Shown piece after piece: positions 35,314 through 42,347 of a DNA stretch of 62,462 nt. The first letter of the stretch is position 1, and each line of letters opens with the position of its first letter. The notes under the pieces are model-generated. The model did no database searches and was not told the origin of the DNA. It saw nothing but the letters and a program-made list of their open reading frames with translations. Origin of the DNA: an uncultured Clostridia bacterium (GTDB lineage: Bacteria; Bacillota; Clostridia; Peptostreptococcales; Anaerovoracaceae). A program made the position numbers and the translations under genes. Where the stretch lies: positions 1-62,462 of the forward strand of contig CAKQWJ010000011.1 of assembly GCA_934278925.1 (NCBI GenBank), written 5' to 3'.

Positions 35314-36786
35314 ATGATAAAATATTTAAGTACAAGAGACAACACGACGACAATTTCATCTTCTCAGGCCATCATCAACGGATTGGCAGCGGATGGAGGA
35401 CTGTATGTTCCGGAGAATTTGGAAGATTTGAAGCTGGACTACCACGAAGTGATTCGGCAGGATTATCCGGGCATGGCCAGAACGGTTTTCGGAAAATTCT
35501 TCTCGGATTTCGACGAGAAAACGATTGAGAGGGTTGTTTCCAGAAGCTACACCGGGAAGTTTTCCACGGAAGAAATCACTCCGTTGGCAAAGGTGGAGGA
35601 TGCCTTTGTGCTGGAACTGTACCACGGCCCGACCTGCGCCTTTAAGGATGTGGCGCTTTCCGCACTTCCGAACCTGATGGTGGAATCCATGAGAATGAAT
35701 GATTTTCAGGATGAAATTTTAATTCTTACCGCTACCAGCGGAGACACCGGCAGTGCGGCTCTCCATGGATTCTCGGACGTCCCGGGCACAAAGATTATTG
35801 TTTTTTACCCGGAAGGCGGCGTGTCGGAAACCCAGCGTCTTCAGATGGTGACGCAGGACGGTAAGAATACCTGTGCCGTGGCGGTTCGCGGGAACTTCGA
35901 CGATGCTCAGAGCGGGGTGAAGACGCTGTTCCGTGAGATTCCGAAGCCATGCGACGGGGTATCCCTGTCCAGCGCCAATTCCATTAACATCGGCCGGCTG
36001 GTGCCGCAGGTGGTATACTATTTCTCCGCATATCGCCAGCTTCTGGACATGGGCGAGATTCAGGACGGAGACAAGGTGAATTTTGTGGTTCCTACCGGAA
36101 ACTTCGGTGATATTATGGCGGGATATTTTGCCCGGGAGATGGGCCTTCCGGTGGGGCGTCTGGTATGCGCATCCAACTGCAACGATGTGCTGCGGGAGTT
36201 TCTGGAAACCGGTCACTATAACCGGAAGAGAGATTTCCATAAGACCACTTCGCCATCCATGGATATTCTGGTATCCAGCAACCTGGAGCGCTTGCTCTGC
36301 TTCGTGTGCGGCGTGGAGCGGACGAAGATTTACATGGATCTTCTGGCAAAACAAGGCGAATACACGATTACGGAGGAGGAACTGAAGAAAATCAACGAAG
36401 TGTTCAGCGGTGTTGCCTGCGATGATGCGCGGGGGGCAAAGGCCATCGGCGATGTGTTCCGGGCGGAGCACTATCTGATGGATACCCATACGGCAATTGC
36501 TTGGGCAGCCTATGAGGAATGCCGGGACAAGGGCGAGGAATGGACGAAGGACAAGACCGTGGTTCTCTCTACGGCATCTCCGTATAAGTTCACCCGTGCG
36601 GTTCTGACGGCACTGGGCGAAGAAGAATGCCCGACAGATGAAGAGTGCATGCAGAAACTGAAACAGGTGACACAGGTGGAGGCACCGGTGCCGCTGCAGG
36701 GGATTTTCGAGCGGCCAATCTGCCACACCGATGTGATCGATGTGCCGGATATGAAGAGCTATGTGGTGAATCATGCCGAAAAGTAA
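35314..36786 (+). CDS. thrC: Threonine synthase
   Basis: A pyridoxal-phosphate enzyme converting phosphohomoserine to threonine. The 490-residue protein starts MIKYLSTRDN and has the family blocks ADGGLYVPE, the PLP lysine in GPTCAFKDVALS, TATSGDTGSAAL and VPTGNFGDIMAGY. It belongs to the longer (fungal/E. coli-like) type with an N-terminal domain. It is transcribed away from hom-lysC-asd. No thrB (homoserine kinase) is in the window. Confidence 0.95.
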   Translation: MIKYLSTRDNTTTISSSQAIINGLAADGGLYVPENLEDLKLDYHEVIRQDYPGMARTVFGKFFSDFDEKTIERVVSRSYTGKFSTEEITPLAKVEDAFVLELYHGPTCAFKDVALSALPNLMVESMRMNDFQDEILILTATSGDTGSAALHGFSDVPGTKIIVFYPEGGVSETQRLQMVTQDGKNTCAVAVRGNFDDAQSGVKTLFREIPKPCDGVSLSSANSINIGRLVPQVVYYFSAYRQLLDMGEIQDGDKVNFVVPTGNFGDIMAGYFAREMGLPVGRLVCASNCNDVLREFLETGHYNRKRDFHKTTSPSMDILVSSNLERLLCFVCGVERTKIYMDLLAKQGEYTITEEELKKINEVFSGVACDDARGAKAIGDVFRAEHYLMDTHTAIAWAAYEECRDKGEEWTKDKTVVLSTASPYKFTRAVLTALGEEECPTDEECMQKLKQVTQVEAPVPLQGIFERPICHTDVIDVPDMKSYVVNHAEK

Positions 36787-36832
36787 AAACAGCTATGCGA
36801 TAAAGTAGTATTAGTATAGAAAAAATCTATAG

Positions 36833-36875
36833 AAAAACAGGACTGGATTAAACTACCGTTCCGGTCCTGTTTTTA
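36833..36875 (+). terminator. Terminator of thrC
   Basis: AAAACAGGAC pairs with GTCCTGTTTT across an 18-base inner region and is followed by T residues. Confidence 0.72.
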
Positions 36876-36881
36876 TGTTCC

Positions 36882-36910
36882 TTGAAATCCGCAAAGAAAT
36901 TGGGTAGAAT
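36882..36910 (+). promoter_or_regulatory. Probable promoter of the LysR gene
   Basis: TTGAAA (36882-36887), 17-base spacer, TAGAAT (36905-36910), 39 bases before the gene. Confidence 0.6.
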
Positions 36911-36949
36911 GGAGTCACTGGAGTTATAGATAGAAAGAATAGGGATGAT

Positions 36950-37864
36950 ATGGATTTTAAACAGATTGAAGCTTTTGTAAACGTGGTTCGGTATAAGAGT
37001 TTCAGCCGAGCTGCAGATGCTACCTTCTTTACGCAGCCAACGATTAGCACCCACATCAGCATTCTGGAGAAGGAGCTGGGGACGAAACTTCTGAACCGGA
37101 AGGGGCGTATTGTGGAAATGACACCTCAGGGGCGTCAGTTTTACAAGTATGCGGTAGAGATGGTGAACACCCGAGCACAGGCGATTGATGCGCTGGACAA
37201 GGACAGCGATAAGGTGGAGGGGGTTCTGGAACTTCAGACTTCATCCATTCCGGGAATTACTTTTCTTCCGGAGATGCTGGCAGGATTTCGCAAAGAACAT
37301 ACGAAGACCATGTTCTATGTGGATCAGTCCGACAGTGCGACCGTAGCGGACAACATCTGCGAGCGCCGAGGCGAACTTGGTTTTGTGGGGGAGAAAGGGA
37401 ACAACCCGAATCTGGAATACAACAAACTCTTCTCGGACCGTTCGGTGCTGGTGGTGCCAACCGGCATGTTCACGGATTCAGAGGAAGTGGATATTGAAGA
37501 AATTGTGGGGCTGCCGTTTATCTGGAGGGAAAACGGTTCCGCAACGCAGAAATCCTTTGAGGATGCAGTGATTCGAAAGGGGTACGATCGAACCAGCTTT
37601 GAAGTGGTGGCCATGTTCAACGATTTGGATGCGATTATTCGTTCCGTGGAGTCGGGGCTGGGGGTTTCCATCCTGTCGGAGCAGACCGTGGCAAAGCTGA
37701 GCTCGCCGGGCATCCGGGCGGTGAATATCAACGGGTTCAACGCGAACCGGGATTTCTACATGATCAACATGAAGAGCGTGGCGCTGTCACCGGTGGCGGA
37801 ATCCTTTAAACAGTACGTTCTGGAGAGACGACCGGCCGGCAGTCGGAAGAGCAAGAAAAAATAG
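36950..37864 (+). CDS. LysR-type transcriptional regulator, probably selenium-associated
   Basis: A 304-residue regulator with the LysR winged helix at the N-terminus (MDFKQIEAFVNVVRYKSF, FTQPTISTHISILEKELG) and a periplasmic-binding-like effector domain (about 90-295). LysR genes are often found next to selenium genes in Sec-using Clostridia, and this one lies convergent with selD, so a role in selenium or sulfur-linked control is likely but not shown. The ligand cannot be read from sequence. The C-terminus is basic (RRPAGSRKSKKK). Confidence 0.82.
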   Translation: MDFKQIEAFVNVVRYKSFSRAADATFFTQPTISTHISILEKELGTKLLNRKGRIVEMTPQGRQFYKYAVEMVNTRAQAIDALDKDSDKVEGVLELQTSSIPGITFLPEMLAGFRKEHTKTMFYVDQSDSATVADNICERRGELGFVGEKGNNPNLEYNKLFSDRSVLVVPTGMFTDSEEVDIEEIVGLPFIWRENGSATQKSFEDAVIRKGYDRTSFEVVAMFNDLDAIIRSVESGLGVSILSEQTVAKLSSPGIRAVNINGFNANRDFYMINMKSVALSPVAESFKQYVLERRPAGSRKSKKK

Positions 37865-37898
37865 TATGCGTTTTTTCTCATTAATGTGTTTTCCATAT

Positions 37899-37932
37899 AA
37901 AAAAAGGTGTGGCTTGTGCCGCACCTTTTTTC
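37899..37932. terminator. Bidirectional terminator between LysR and selD
   Basis: AAAAAAGGTGTGGC pairs with GCCGCACCTTTTTT around TTGT; the A-run and T-run on either side let it serve both convergent genes. Confidence 0.9.
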
Positions 37933-37943
37933 GTATAAAATAT

Positions 37944-39026
37944 TTATTTGTTGAGAATTTCGATGGCGTGGGAGGTGCGCTTCTTGAAACGGCCGATTAC
38001 GGCGTTCTGGCAGCCCTTTTCCCCCAACTGATACTGCAGCCTTTCCAGCTCGTTCTTCTTGCAGGCAATGAGAAGACCGCCGGAAGTCTGCGGATCGTAC
38101 AGGCAGTCCAGGCGTTCCTGAGGCACCCGAATGGTGTAATCCATCACATCCTTTTCCAGATAGGACATGTTGTTGTGAGCACCCGCCGGCAGGATACCAT
38201 CTGCGGCGAATTCCAAAGCTCTGTCAAAAATAGGCACGCGTTCGGCATAGAGTTCCAGAGTGACGTTTCCGGCTTTGGCCATCTCCGCGGCGTGACCAAT
38301 CAGACCGAAACCGGTGATGTCCGTGCAGCCGTCTACTTTTACTCCCTGCATTCCTTCGTAGCCGTACTTGTTCAGCTCCGCCATGGTGCGGTTCATTTCC
38401 GCATCCTCTTCCGGCGTAAGCAGGTCCACCTTTGCGGCAGAGGTGAGAATGCCGATGCCGATTTTTTTGGTGATCACCAGATAATCTTCTTCCTCGGCAC
38501 TGTTGCTGAGAATATCGTCAGGGTGGGCAAAACCGGTGACGCTGAGGCCGTACTTCGGCTCGTCGTCGTTGATGCTGTGACCGCCTACAATCATAGCACC
38601 GCACTCGTTGACCTTCTCGTTTCCTCCGGCGAGGATGGCTTCCACCGCATCAATCGGAAGGCAGTTCGGGAAGGTGAGCAGATTCATGGCCAGCTTTGGA
38701 GTGCCTCCCATGGCGTAGATGTCGCTGAGGGAGTTTGCCGCTGCAATCTGACCGAACATGTACGGGTCGTCTACAATCGGCGGGAAGAAGTCGATGCTGT
38801 TAATCAGTGCAACGTCATCGGAAACCCGATAGACGCAGGCATCATCGCTGCTGTCGAAACCCACCATTACATTTGGGTCTTTGATTTTCGGCAGCTTGGA
38901 AAGAATATCGCTTAGGACTCCCGGCCCTACTTTGGCGCCTCACCCGCCGGCGCTGGTCATTTCTGTCAGCCGTACCTTCTGGGGGATTCCCGGAATCGGG
39001 CAGGCCATTTTCTCGTTGTTGCTCAT
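37944..39026 (-). CDS. selD: Selenide, water dikinase containing selenocysteine (UGA readthrough)
   Basis: Makes selenophosphate, the selenium donor for selenocysteine, from selenide and ATP. Reading the minus strand from ATG 39026 gives MSNNEKMACPIPG, then TSAGG, an in-frame TGA at 38942-38940 (codon 29), then GAKVGPGVLSDIL. The block GG-U/C-GAK is the known active site of SelD, where many Sec-using bacteria have selenocysteine. Including it, the protein is 360 residues, normal length. The reading frame that begins after the TGA (at 38867) lacks the active site and is not the true gene. Ribosome site is AGGAG, a little far (10-11 bases). Confidence 0.95.
38902..38942 (-). promoter_or_regulatory. 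UGA selenocysteine codon and likely bacterial SECIS region in selD
   Basis: The UGA is followed, within the coding sequence, by a short possible hairpin (TAGG and CCTA around GCCGGGAGT) at the distance at which bacterial SECIS elements bind SelB. The UGA context is certain; the exact fold is not. Confidence 0.6.
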
Positions 39027-39065
39027 AGACAATTTAACTCCTATAGTTTTTTTCAATAGTTAAAA

Positions 39066-40220
39066 TTACTCGTTGGATTCCTGCGCATATTTGCGGATGG
39101 CTTCAATCGCCGTGTCGATTTCTTCCTCCGTGTTGAACGGTCCGATGGAGAATCGAACGGTTCCTTCCGGGAAGGTGCCCAGGGATTTGTGTGCCAGTGG
39201 GGCACAGTGCAGTCCCACCCGGGTCATGATGCCGTATTCCTGCTCCAGCTGAAAGGCAATCATGCCGTTATCGCCATTGAGGAAATCCACGGAAACCACC
39301 GCTACCCGGCCTTCTTCCGTCGGCATTCCCGCAACGCGGACTCCCTCCACATCTCGGATTCCGTCCAGCATTTTTTTGACCAGCTTCTGCTCGTGTTCGT
39401 GAACCTCTTGCTGATGTTCCGCCAGCCAGCCGACGGATGCGTGCAGTCCGAAAATTCCCGGCAGGTTCATGGTTCCGCTTTCGAAACGGTCCGGCAGCTC
39501 TTCCGGCATCTCCGCCATATCGGAATGGCTTCCGGTTCCGCCGGAAATAACCGGGGTTAACTCGCCGGTAATCGCCGGGTTCAGAAGCAGGGCGCCAATG
39601 CCCTGAGGGCCCAGCATGGATTTGTGTCCCGGCAGGCTGAGGCCGTCGATGTGGCAGGCTTTCATGTCAATCGGCACGTTTCCCGCAGTCTGAGCGGCAT
39701 CCACGAAGAAGAGAACGTTCTTCTCGTGGCAGCGCTGTCCCACTTCTTGCAGTGGCATCAACGTGCCACTGACGTTAGATGCGTGAACCATCACCACTGC
39801 CCGAACGGATTCATCAATCATGTCCAGCGCTTCTTCCAGCTTCAATTCACCTCGTTCATTGCACGGCATATAGCCCACTTCAATCAGACCTTCCTGTTCC
39901 AACTGATATGCCGGGCGGTACACGGCGTTGTGTTCCATTTCGGAAATCAGAATCTTGTCGCCTTTCCGGGCAAGTCCTTTAATCAGGAAATTCAGGGAAT
40001 AGGTGTTGCCCGGCGTGAAAATCGTGTACCGGGAACCGTAACCGTTCATCATTTTGCTGATCATCTCCCGGGTTTCCAGCACGACACCGGCAGCGGAGTA
40101 GGCCTTGGCATATCCTCCGCGGTTGATATTGCTACCAACGTTCTTTATATAATCGTATACTGCATCTCCCACAACATCCGGCTTCGGATAAGATGTGGCG
40201 CCATTATCCAGATAAATCAT
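39066..40220 (-). CDS. Cysteine desulfurase-like PLP enzyme (class V, am_tr_V_EF2568/TIGR01977 type)
   Basis: A 384-residue class V aminotransferase-fold enzyme starting MIYLDNGATSYPKP. The PLP lysine is in GHKSMLGPQG and the C-terminal block HCAPLAHKSLG carries the candidate catalytic cysteine. This subfamily often sits beside selenium genes, and here it is followed by selD 39 bases later, so it may mobilise selenium or sulfur for SelD. Start at 40220 follows AAGGAGGACACT; the in-frame upstream reading from 40247 lacks a site. Sulfur versus selenium preference is inferred only from context. Confidence 0.88.
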   Translation of the reverse strand: MIYLDNGATSYPKPDVVGDAVYDYIKNVGSNINRGGYAKAYSAAGVVLETREMISKMMNGYGSRYTIFTPGNTYSLNFLIKGLARKGDKILISEMEHNAVYRPAYQLEQEGLIEVGYMPCNERGELKLEEALDMIDESVRAVVMVHASNVSGTLMPLQEVGQRCHEKNVLFFVDAAQTAGNVPIDMKACHIDGLSLPGHKSMLGPQGIGALLLNPAITGELTPVISGGTGSHSDMAEMPEELPDRFESGTMNLPGIFGLHASVGWLAEHQQEVHEHEQKLVKKMLDGIRDVEGVRVAGMPTEEGRVAVVSVDFLNGDNGMIAFQLEQEYGIMTRVGLHCAPLAHKSLGTFPEGTVRFSIGPFNTEEEIDTAIEAIRKYAQESNE

Positions 40221-40252
40221 AGTGTCCTCCTTCGCATAACATACCAAAATAC

Positions 40253-40281
40253 ATACTATATTAATAGGAAATAAAAGTCAA
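40253..40281 (-). promoter_or_regulatory. Promoter of the desulfurase-selD operon
   Basis: On the minus strand TTGACT (40281-40276), 17-base spacer, TAGTAT (40258-40253). Confidence 0.7.
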
Positions 40282-40345
40282 ACAGGATACCCCCTTAAAG
40301 ATAGCTTACTCGGAAAAAATTGATAGAACAAATTTGTTTTTTCTA

Positions 40346-40374
40346 TTGCGTTATAGCCCTAACAATGATAAAAT
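40346..40374 (+). promoter_or_regulatory. Probable promoter of tRNA-Sec
   Basis: TTGCGT (40346-40351), 17-base spacer, TAAAAT (40369-40374), 15 bases before the tRNA. Confidence 0.6.
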
Positions 40375-40389
40375 CTATAGCTGTGTCAC

Positions 40390-40486
40390 GGGAGTAGATA
40401 GGTGCTGGTGTGCCTTACGGTCTTCAAAACCGCTATGTGGCGTTAGGAGCGTCATGGGTGGGTTCGATTCCCACGTACTCCCGCCA
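40390..40486 (+). tRNA. selC: tRNA-Sec (anticodon UCA)
   Basis: A 97-nucleotide tRNA with encoded CCA. The acceptor stem GGGAGTA pairs with TACTCCC, the anticodon loop CTTCAAA carries TCA (40424-40426) in a CGGT/ACCG stem, a long variable arm follows, and the T arm is GGTGGGTTCGATTCCCACG. Long length, UCA anticodon and the large variable arm identify it as selenocysteine tRNA. selA and selB, often neighbours in Clostridia, are not in the window. Its 3' end faces the prophage and is the likely attachment site. Confidence 0.95.
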
Positions 40487-40536
40487 ATAAATCCTTGATA
40501 TTGTTGAGATACAAGGGAAAAGAGTATGAAGTAATG

Positions 40537-40582
40537 CATGGAATCCATCGGCTAAAGTCCGATTGACTCCATGTATTTTTTT
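40537..40582 (+). terminator. Terminator downstream of tRNA-Sec
   Basis: CATGGAATCCATCGG pairs with CCGATTGACTCCATG with two mismatches around a seven-base loop, followed by TATTTTTTT. It may end the tRNA transcript, or the integrase-side transcript in reverse. Confidence 0.7.
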
Positions 40583-40650
40583 AATTCTCTCACCGGCTTG
40601 TGTGTGGTAGGGCGTGCCGTCCGGATTCTTGATGAGGTCCTCTCCCATGA

Positions 40651-40935
40651 TCAGATTGATTTATCGATTCTTTTCTTGGCGGCATTGTAGCCATATACCG
40701 TATTGGAGGACTTGTTGGCGATTATCTGCGGCCACACTTCATTGCATATATCCGACACGGTTTTGCAATCCGATATGTTGTTGATGGATTCCGTCCACGC
40801 ATTAATCTTAGCTTGAAGCTCACGTTTCGTCTTAGCCTGAATGACCTTCGATTTCCGCCGGCGCTTCCCGGTATAGTCCGGATCCAAATTTACCCATACA
40901 CGGTACTTGTTCTTTTCCAGTTCCTTGATATGCAT
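40651..40935 (-). pseudogene. Truncated tyrosine integrase (N-terminal fragment)
   Basis: A 94-residue reading frame with the arm-type DNA-binding domain of phage integrases (KELEKNKYRVWVNLDPDYTGKRRRKSK, shown in parts: YRVWVNLD, GKRRRKSK) and the start of the core-binding domain (NTVYGYNAAKKRID). It stops there; the catalytic domain with the Arg-His-Arg-Tyr residues is absent in all frames between here and the tRNA. Start at 40935 follows AGGAGGTG. The position next to tRNA-Sec, pointing at it, is where an integrase belongs. Without a second integrase the prophage could not excise. Confidence 0.8.
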
Positions 40936-40965
40936 GGCAGCACCTCCTTGCAATAGTTCAACTTT

Positions 40966-41139
40966 CTAATTGTTCGAATACTCCATTTCTACAACCATGC
41001 GCAGCAGCGTCACAACATATTCCGGTGGTTTCCGGGTACCGTATTCCCAGTTCTGATAGGTGCGAAGCGGAATGTTATACTTCTTTGCAAAGTCTGTCTG
41101 ATTGAGTCCTGTAAGCTCTCTGATTTCTTTAATGTCCAT
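40966..41139 (-). CDS. Small helix-turn-helix (XRE/excisionase-like) DNA-binding protein
   Basis: A 57-residue protein with a Cro/XRE helix-turn-helix: IKEIRELTGLNQTDFAKKY then PLRTYQNWEYG and RKPPEYVV. Start at 41139 (MDIKEI) follows GGAGG; the alternative ATG at 41151 overlaps that site. Its ribosome site overlaps the stop region of the HicB-like gene, so the two are coupled. It may be the antitoxin-like regulator of the operon, a Cro-like switch or the excisionase; sequence does not choose. Confidence 0.75.
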   Translation of the reverse strand: MDIKEIRELTGLNQTDFAKKYNIPLRTYQNWEYGTRKPPEYVVTLLRMVVEMEYSNN

Positions 41140-41151
41140 TTTTTCCTCCAT

Positions 41152-41559
41152 TTATTTTTGTTGATTCTGAATCAGCGATGCAATGGCATTCTGCGTGATT
41201 TCTGATAGGCTCAAGTTATTATCTTCAACATATGCATTCATATATGCTGGAATTGTAATATTCTTACGAATTGCTTTTTTTCCATATCGTTCGGCATAAG
41301 AATCCATATCCAGGACAAGATAGGTTACAATAGCTTCTGGATTTGCAGAGGCGACATCGTTCAGACTGCTGACAGAAGGGGTTGCCTTTCCGTCCTCTAA
41401 CTCATCCAAAACCCAACCGGAAGCAGCATCCGCTCCCCTGAGAAGTGCATCCGCCAAATAGCTTCCTTCACTGACGCAGCCAGGCAAATCAGGAATCGTA
41501 ATAGTGTAACCTTCGCCTTCTTCAAATGGCAGCAGTACTGCCGGATAAACTAATTTCAT
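41152..41559 (-). CDS. HicB-family antitoxin-like protein
   Basis: A 135-residue protein with the HicB partial RNase-H-like domain: YPAVLLPFEEGEGYTITIPDLPGC, then DALLRGADAASGWVLDELEDG. The C-terminal part (about 95-135) is a ribbon-helix-helix-like segment (KAIRKNITIPAYMNAYVEDN, NLSLSEITQNAIASLI), the usual DNA-binding tail of HicB. No HicA toxin (about 60 residues with a dsRNA-binding fold) is found on either side. In its place downstream lies an XRE protein. Confidence 0.82.
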   Translation of the reverse strand: MKLVYPAVLLPFEEGEGYTITIPDLPGCVSEGSYLADALLRGADAASGWVLDELEDGKATPSVSSLNDVASANPEAIVTYLVLDMDSYAERYGKKAIRKNITIPAYMNAYVEDNNLSLSEITQNAIASLIQNQQK

Positions 41560-41643
41560 ATATACCGCCTATTCCGGAAATGGCTGGGGCTATTTCAGCC
41601 CCTCCTGTTCCAGTATTGATTTTTCTGTTCGCTTGTTTATATA

Positions 41644-41695
41644 ATTGTACACGCTATACATACCAAAGGCAAGAGAAAATACACACTATACACAC
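41644..41695 (-). promoter_or_regulatory. Promoter and repeated operator of the HicB-XRE-integrase operon
   Basis: On the minus strand TTGCCT (41672-41667), 17-base spacer, TACAAT (41649-41644). Two near-identical 16-mers, TACACGCTATACATAC (41648-41663) and TACACACTATACACAC (41680-41695), lie 32 bases (three helical turns) apart, one over the promoter and one just upstream. They look like operator sites for the HicB or XRE protein. Confidence 0.65.
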
Positions 41696-41809
41696 TTTTT
41701 GTATTGACAACACAATCGTAGAGGACCTGCATGTAAGCTACAGGCAGGCAACAAGGATTCCTGCTCCGCACTGCTTTCCGTGGGAAAAATTCTGGAGGAT
41801 TGTGAAATC

Positions 41810-41853
41810 TGTCCTACAATGTCCTAGAATGTCCTATAGGGTGTGAGTATAAT
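41810..41853 (+). promoter_or_regulatory. Triple 10-bp repeat upstream of a TATAAT box
   Basis: TGTCCTACAA, TGTCCTAGAA and TGTCCTATAG stand in tandem at 41810-41839 (the conserved core is TGTCCTA). TATAAT follows at 41848-41853 without a good -35, so the repeats occupy the -35 region. This is the arrangement of an activator-dependent promoter. Together with the other sites described here it accounts for most of the 441-base gene-free stretch 41560-42001. Confidence 0.55.
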
Positions 41854-41859
41854 GATAGC

Positions 41860-41912
41860 GTGGAATATTAGAGAGGGCGCATTCCGGACTTAACATCTGG
41901 GAGCGCCTTTTT
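41860..41912 (+). ncRNA. Candidate small RNA, about 50 nt
   Basis: A transcript starting about seven bases after the TATAAT at 41848 would run only to a hairpin-like GGCGC...GCGCC structure (41876-41907) followed by TTTTT (41908-41912). No reading frame of useful size lies in it. Existence is inferred from promoter and terminator only. Confidence 0.35.
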
Positions 41913-41931
41913 CAATGGGGAAAAATTTCAA

Positions 41932-41977
41932 AAAGTACTAATAAAGTATTGATAAAGTACCGCCATTTTGATATACT
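41932..41977 (+). promoter_or_regulatory. Promoter with three 11-bp iterons (copy 1)
   Basis: AAAGTACTAAT, AAAGTATTGAT and AAAGTACCGCC repeat with exact 11-base spacing (41932-41964). A promoter lies inside them: TTGATA (41949-41954), 17-base spacer, TATACT (41972-41977). The iterons overlap the -35 and spacer, so a protein bound to them should control transcription. The same arrangement recurs at 44022-44067. Confidence 0.75.
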
Positions 41978-42001
41978 AATATCAGAAAGGAGGTAAGAGT
42001 G

Positions 42002-42118
42002 ATGAGAACATTAGCGATTGCACTGAGTATTGTATCTCTGATTCTGTCAAGCTATAGCTTGTATCTTTCATTCAAGAATCAGCGGAATGCAGAGGAAAGA
42101 GAGGAGGTACAGGACTAA
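42002..42118 (+). CDS. Small single-span membrane protein (copy 1)
   Basis: A 38-residue protein starting MRTLAIALSIVSLIL, with one hydrophobic span (about 3-24) and a charged tail ending EREEVQD. AAAGGAGG lies eight bases upstream. Its stop overlaps the start of the next gene (TAATG). It resembles the 39-residue protein at 44273 (similar span, tail DKDVRD), and the flanking DNA is duplicated too. Role unknown. Confidence 0.7.
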   Translation: MRTLAIALSIVSLILSSYSLYLSFKNQRNAEEREEVQD

Positions 42119-42282
42119 TGGCAACACACGATGAAGAGAAGCGGACGGAAAAGATTTACATGAAGATTAAACCGTCACTGAAAGCAAAGGCTCAGGAAAG
42201 AGCGGATGAAGAGGGAAGGTCACTGAGCAACTACATTGAGCAGTTACTCATCAAAGACTGGAACGAACACAACGAGAAGTAG
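42118..42282 (+). CDS. Ribbon-helix-helix (Arc/CopG-like) DNA-binding protein
   Basis: A 54-residue protein with the ribbon-helix-helix pattern: a strand-like EKIYMKIKPSLKAKAQE, then ADEEGRSLSNYIEQLLIKDW. It overlaps the preceding membrane-protein gene by one base and is preceded by GAGGAGG inside that gene. By analogy with phage Arc and CopG proteins it is probably a repressor; the 11-bp iterons over its own promoter are the obvious candidate sites. The gene was lost from the second copy of this unit (44.0-44.4 kb). Confidence 0.75.
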   Translation: MATHDEEKRTEKIYMKIKPSLKAKAQERADEEGRSLSNYIEQLLIKDWNEHNEK

Positions 42283-42299
42283 AACAAAAGAGAACAGGA

Positions 42300-42325
42300 A
42301 GCGTCACCGAAAGGTGGCGCTTTTT
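42300..42325 (+). terminator. Terminator (copy 1)
   Basis: AGCGTCACC and GGTGGCGCT pair across a GAAA tetraloop (one G-U), followed by TTTTT. Part of a 46-base direct repeat (42297-42342) that recurs at 44409-44454 with one mismatch. Confidence 0.9.
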
Positions 42326-42347
42326 GGTACATGAATTTAAGAGTACA

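Noticed and set aside
38867..38942. selD as a pseudogene because of an in-frame stop
   Set aside because: The TGA is at the known Sec position, both sides are well conserved, and the region has tRNA-Sec and a normal full length when read through.
40433..40648. 71-residue minus-strand frame overlapping tRNA-Sec
   Set aside because: Its C-terminus is antisense to the tRNA; likely a leftover from integration. The first part may be a relic of a gene but no family is recognisable.
41560..42001. Hidden HicA or other small gene in the regulatory gap
   Set aside because: No frame with a ribosome site and plausible sequence; only regulatory repeats, promoters and hairpins are visible.
42324..42347. 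TTG start for the methyltransferase
   Set aside because: It lies in the terminator hairpin and T-run; ATG at 42348 is more credible.
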